Part shown: piece after piece, positions 61,539 to 64,000 of the stretch
Numbering within the stretch: the stretch's first letter is position 1
Layout of the letters: each line of letters starts with the position of its first letter
NCBI RefSeq assembly: GCF_003340565.1
Contig: NZ_QPLK01000006.1
Location: forward strand, 62,001 to 126,000
Origin: Rhodovulum sp. 12E13
GTDB lineage: Bacteria; Pseudomonadota; Alphaproteobacteria; Rhodobacterales; Rhodobacteraceae
Direction of reading: 5' to 3'
DNA: 64,000 nucleotides
The notes under the pieces: generated by a model
Database searches by the model: none
The model's input: only the letters and a program-made list of their open reading frames with translations
What the model was told of the DNA's origin: nothing
Translations under genes and position numbers: made by a program

Positions 61539-62867
61539 TCAGCCGCGGTCGACGCCGAACAGCGCGTCGAGGCGGGCCGCGTCGGCGGCGCGCTCTGCCT
61601 CGGGGCGATCGCCGCGGGCGATGAGCGCGCGGGCCTCGTCGAGCGCGTCGGCGACGTCGCCGGCCTCGAGCCGCGCGGTGAGGGCGGTCAGCCAGGGCAC
61701 CTGCTCCTGCTCGGGCAGCGCATGGGCCACGGCGGCGACGAGGATGGCCGTCACCTCGGCCTCCCAGGACGTGCCCGGATCTCCCTCTGACCCGGCGCCG
61801 GATGCGCTCGGAGGGGCAGGGGGAGTGCCCGGAGAAGCGGCAGAGGCGGCGGGAGGCTCGCGGCCCGGCGAGCGGGAGCCGGGGTCGCCGGGGGCGGTGC
61901 CGGCTGCCCCGGCTGCGCGCGAGGCGCCCGGTCCGGAATCGGTCGTCGGCTCCGGCCGGCCCGCCGCCGGCGGCGGCGACGGGGCGGCCCTCTCCGCGGC
62001 GGGGGCGGGGGGCATGCCGGGTGCCATGCCGGGCGGCGCTCCCGGCGATCCGCCGTCGGGCGCGCCATCCGGGCGGGCGGCGCGGAACAGGCGTGCGGCA
62101 GAGGAGAGCGGACGCCCCCCCTCGGCCGGTGACAGCACGAGCGCCACGCGCCCGGGCAACGGGTCGAACAGGGTGTCGGGCTCCACGCCCATCGACGTGA
62201 GGATCGCGCCCTGCCGGGCGGGCGTCATCACCTCCCAGGCGCGGGCGCGGGCATGGGGCAGGCTGTCGGCCTCGACCGGGTGCGGGATGCCGGTGTCGAC
62301 CACGCGCCACGGTGCCTCGGGCGCGGTGCCCTCGGTGCTGATCGAGGCGGTGCGGCGCACGGCGTGCCCGTCGAGATATACGTGGAAGGCCGTCTCCGCA
62401 CCGGGATGGCGCGCGCCCGACAGGCGGAACCGGAAAACCTCGGTGCCGGGCAGCTCCGCCGACAGGGCGGCGCAGACCGGCGAGTGCTCGGCGTCGGCCT
62501 CGCGGAACTCCACGAGCGCCAGCTCGGCCTCGCCCACCGGCGCGGTAATGCGGAACGGGGTCGCCCCCGCGCCGAAGCCGAGGCCGTCGAGCATCAGGCG
62601 CGCGAGCGGCGGCGGCGGCAAGTGCCCCTCTGGCTGGAGAAGCAGCGGCGCGGGCGCTGCGCCGCCGCCGGCGGCCCCTCCGCCCCGGCGCAGAAGCCGC
62701 GAGAGCAGACCCGGCCGGCCCCCTGTCGCGCCGGGCTGCCCGCGCGCCGCGGCAGCCGCTGCACCGGCGCGGGCCTGCAGCGCGTGCACCTGGCCGAGCG
62801 CCTGAACGACGCGCTCCGGCGCCGCGGCGACGAGCGCGAAATCGACCAGCGCGAAATCCTCTCTCAT
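61539..62867 (-). CDS. Large Ala/Pro/Gly-rich protein of unknown function
   Basis: A 442-residue product with an ordered N-terminal half and a compositionally biased second half. It starts [30 protein letters not shown]; residues 85-250 contain [21 protein letters not shown] and a segment with [28 protein letters not shown] that look foldable. Residues about 275-365 are mostly P, G, A and S. The last 70 return to a helical region ([33 protein letters not shown]). GGAGGG upstream of ATG 62867. No family recognised. Composition makes false coding possible, but continuous structure and the start site favour a real gene. Confidence 0.55.
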   Translation of the reverse strand: MREDFALVDFALVAAAPERVVQALGQVHALQARAGAAAAAARGQPGATGGRPGLLSRLLRRGGGAAGGGAAPAPLLLQPEGHLPPPPLARLMLDGLGFGAGATPFRITAPVGEAELALVEFREADAEHSPVCAALSAELPGTEVFRFRLSGARHPGAETAFHVYLDGHAVRRTASISTEGTAPEAPWRVVDTGIPHPVEADSLPHARARAWEVMTPARQGAILTSMGVEPDTLFDPLPGRVALVLSPAEGGRPLSSAARLFRAARPDGAPDGGSPGAPPGMAPGMPPAPAAERAAPSPPPAAGRPEPTTDSGPGASRAAGAAGTAPGDPGSRSPGREPPAASAASPGTPPAPPSASGAGSEGDPGTSWEAEVTAILVAAVAHALPEQEQVPWLTALTARLEAGDVADALDEARALIARGDRPEAERAADAARLDALFGVDRG

Positions 62868-63489
62868 CCGCCCTCCGTTCTGCGCGGCCCGGCGTCCGCC
62901 GGGCTCGCGCCGCTCCTCCCCGTCGCGGGGGAGAGTCGGCGCGGCAAGCGTCTCCTTGCTGTCACATACGCGCCCGGGCGGCGGGTGCAATGCGGGACGG
63001 ACAGGAGCGGTGCAGGCGCGCGCGCCGGCGCATGACGCGCTCGCGTGTGGAGGGGACGGGGTCGGCCCGCGTGCGGCTTCGGCACGGCGGGCCGGCAGGC
63101 GGCGCCGCGAGGGAGAGCGCATTCGGAATGGGCGCGGCCGGGAGAGGGCGACCATGCGCGGCAGGGCAAAGAGGAAGGCCCGGCTCGGGGGCCACGGGGG
63201 GGCGATGCGCTCGCCGCCGGCCGCGGCCGCTTCTGTCTCGACCCGCCGGGGCGCGCACGGGGCCGAGGGCGAGGACGCGGCGGGGACGGCAAGGGCGACG
63301 CGGCCGGCACGGTCCGGCACAACTCGGCGGCTCGTGCCGGCGCCGCCCCGCCCGCGCCGCGCGCCCGCAGGCCGCCGCCGGGCGGGGGCCGTCCCGCTTG
63401 CTCCGTTCCCGCCATTGCCCTATATGCTGACGGTCGCAGGGGGTGCGGCTATCGGCGCGGCGCCCCCTGATCTCATGTTCGGAGTCTTC
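62868..63489. other. Upstream region of purC, no supported gene
   Basis: A 622-base spacer, the longest in the window. Several GC-rich frames cross it on both strands with no ribosome site. Close to purC there is a less GC-rich patch at about 63410-63435 (CCATTGCCCTATATGCTGAC) with a TATAT stretch that could be a -10 region. A regulatory RNA cannot be excluded. Confidence 0.4.
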
Positions 63490-64000
63490 ATGGCCAGACG
63501 GAAGAAAGTGTACGAGGGCAAGGGGAAGGTCCTCTACGAAGGCCCCGAGCCCGGCACCTTCGTGCAGTACTTCAAGGACGATGCCACCGCCTTCAACGCC
63601 GAGAAGCACGACGTGATCGAGGGCAAGGGCGTGCTCAACAACCGCCTGTCGGAATTCTTCATGTCGGGGCTGAACGCGATCGGCGTGCCGACACACTTCA
63701 TCAAGCGGATCAACATGCGCGAGCAGCTGATCCGGCAGGTCGAGATCATCCCGCTCGAGGTCGTGGTGCGCAACGTCGCGGCCGGCTCGTTCTCGAAGCG
63801 GCTGGGCATCGACGAGGGCGAGCCGCTGCCCCGCCCGATCGTGGAATTCTACTACAAGGACGACGCGCTGGGCGACCCGCTGGTGACGGAGGAACATATT
63901 CTGGCCTTCGGCTGGGCCGGTCAGCAGGATCTCGACGACATGGTGGCGCTGGCCCTGAGGGTGAACGACTTCCTCTCGGGCGCGCTGCTGGGGGTCGGCA
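63490..64000 (+). CDS. purC: Phosphoribosylaminoimidazole-succinocarboxamide synthase (N-terminal part)
   Basis: SAICAR synthetase of purine biosynthesis: joins CAIR and aspartate with ATP. The gene runs off the right edge; about 170 residues are visible. [39 protein letters not shown] is the standard opening, followed by [45 protein letters not shown] and [17 protein letters not shown]. The ATG follows GGAGTCTTC. purS/purQ, usual neighbours, would be beyond the edge. Confidence 0.97.
   Translation, partial: MARRKKVYEGKGKVLYEGPEPGTFVQYFKDDATAFNAEKHDVIEGKGVLNNRLSEFFMSGLNAIGVPTHFIKRINMREQLIRQVEIIPLEVVVRNVAAGSFSKRLGIDEGEPLPRPIVEFYYKDDALGDPLVTEEHILAFGWAGQQDLDDMVALALRVNDFLSGALLGVG

Noticed and set aside
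62990-63430. Open frames before purC that could be a small gene
   Set aside because: Arg/Gly/Ala-rich in every phase, no ribosome-binding site and no recognisable domain.

Overview
The window is about 64 kb of very GC-rich DNA. Its genes point to an alphaproteobacterium of the Rhodobacteraceae/Paracoccaceae (Rhodobacter-Roseobacter) group: adjacent sciP and ctrA, a ccmABCDG block, an M23 peptidase-bactofilin pair, the F1-ATPase zeta inhibitor family, a choline-to-betaine locus, and a methionine synthase that appears to be split into separate proteins. I see no tRNA, rRNA, CRISPR array, insertion sequence or prophage, so this looks like ordinary chromosome with many short intergenic repeats. 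The species cannot be fixed from the sequence alone.

Layout. 1-11.4 kb (+): isoprenoid, phospholipid and outer-membrane cluster (uppS partial, cdsA, dxr, rseP, a 46-aa membrane protein, bamA, ompH/skp, fabZ, lpxA, lpxI, lpxB), with many stop/start overlaps. 11.6-15.2 kb: a glutamine amidotransferase, mnmA (-), then sciP and ctrA. 15.2-18.1 kb: ccmABCDG for cytochrome c maturation. 18.3-20.3 kb (-): M23 peptidase and bactofilin. 20.4-26.0 kb (-): a one-carbon/corrinoid operon (virulence-factor-family protein, methylenetetrahydrofolate reductase, pterin-binding methyltransferase, a 79-aa protein, the RACo-type corrinoid reactivase, a DUF455 protein). 26.2-34.4 kb: ppx/gppA, rlmE, small membrane proteins, dps, DUF1289, hemP, DUF3422, a YeeE/YedE transporter and a BLUF photoreceptor. 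34.5-44.6 kb: an M20 amidohydrolase, a glycosyltransferase-like protein, GNAT, flavin reductase, a lipoprotein, moaA, ptsP and lysC. 44.9-52.2 kb: choline uptake (choXWV, -) divergent from betI-betB-betA (+). 52.3-55.9 kb: a secreted nuclease joined in frame to a DUF465 gene, and the ycjX/ycjF-like pair. 56.1-64 kb: corrinoid protein, radical SAM protein, GT87-like membrane protein, homocysteine methyltransferase, F1-ATPase zeta inhibitor, an unknown protein and the start of purC.

How the parts connect. The most notable system is the split methionine synthase. The methyl-tetrahydrofolate domain (23.7-24.6 kb), cobalamin-carrier domain (56.1-56.8 kb) and zinc-dependent homocysteine domain (59.5-60.5 kb), normally fused in MetH, are separate proteins. 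A 2Fe-2S/ASKHA activator (21.3-23.3 kb) stands where MetH's reactivation domain would be, and the methyl-THF-producing reductase shares its operon. Choline oxidation to betaine is encoded between the two halves and also bears on methyl-group supply. Three proteins of the operon (79-aa, virulence-factor family, DUF455) have no assigned role and are the best candidates for undescribed parts.

Signals and repeats. Visible candidate sites include a BetI-type operator between choX and betI, CtrA-like boxes before ctrA and inside the corrinoid operon, an Irr/ICE-like box before dps and an FNR/CRP-type palindrome before the DUF465 gene. Several short repeat families occur only between genes: perfect 22-26 bp palindromes, a CTTCTTTCTGTT(C/T)CAAATACGC element, an ~80-bp GC-rich repeat in two copies, and a long nested inverted repeat between betB and betA.
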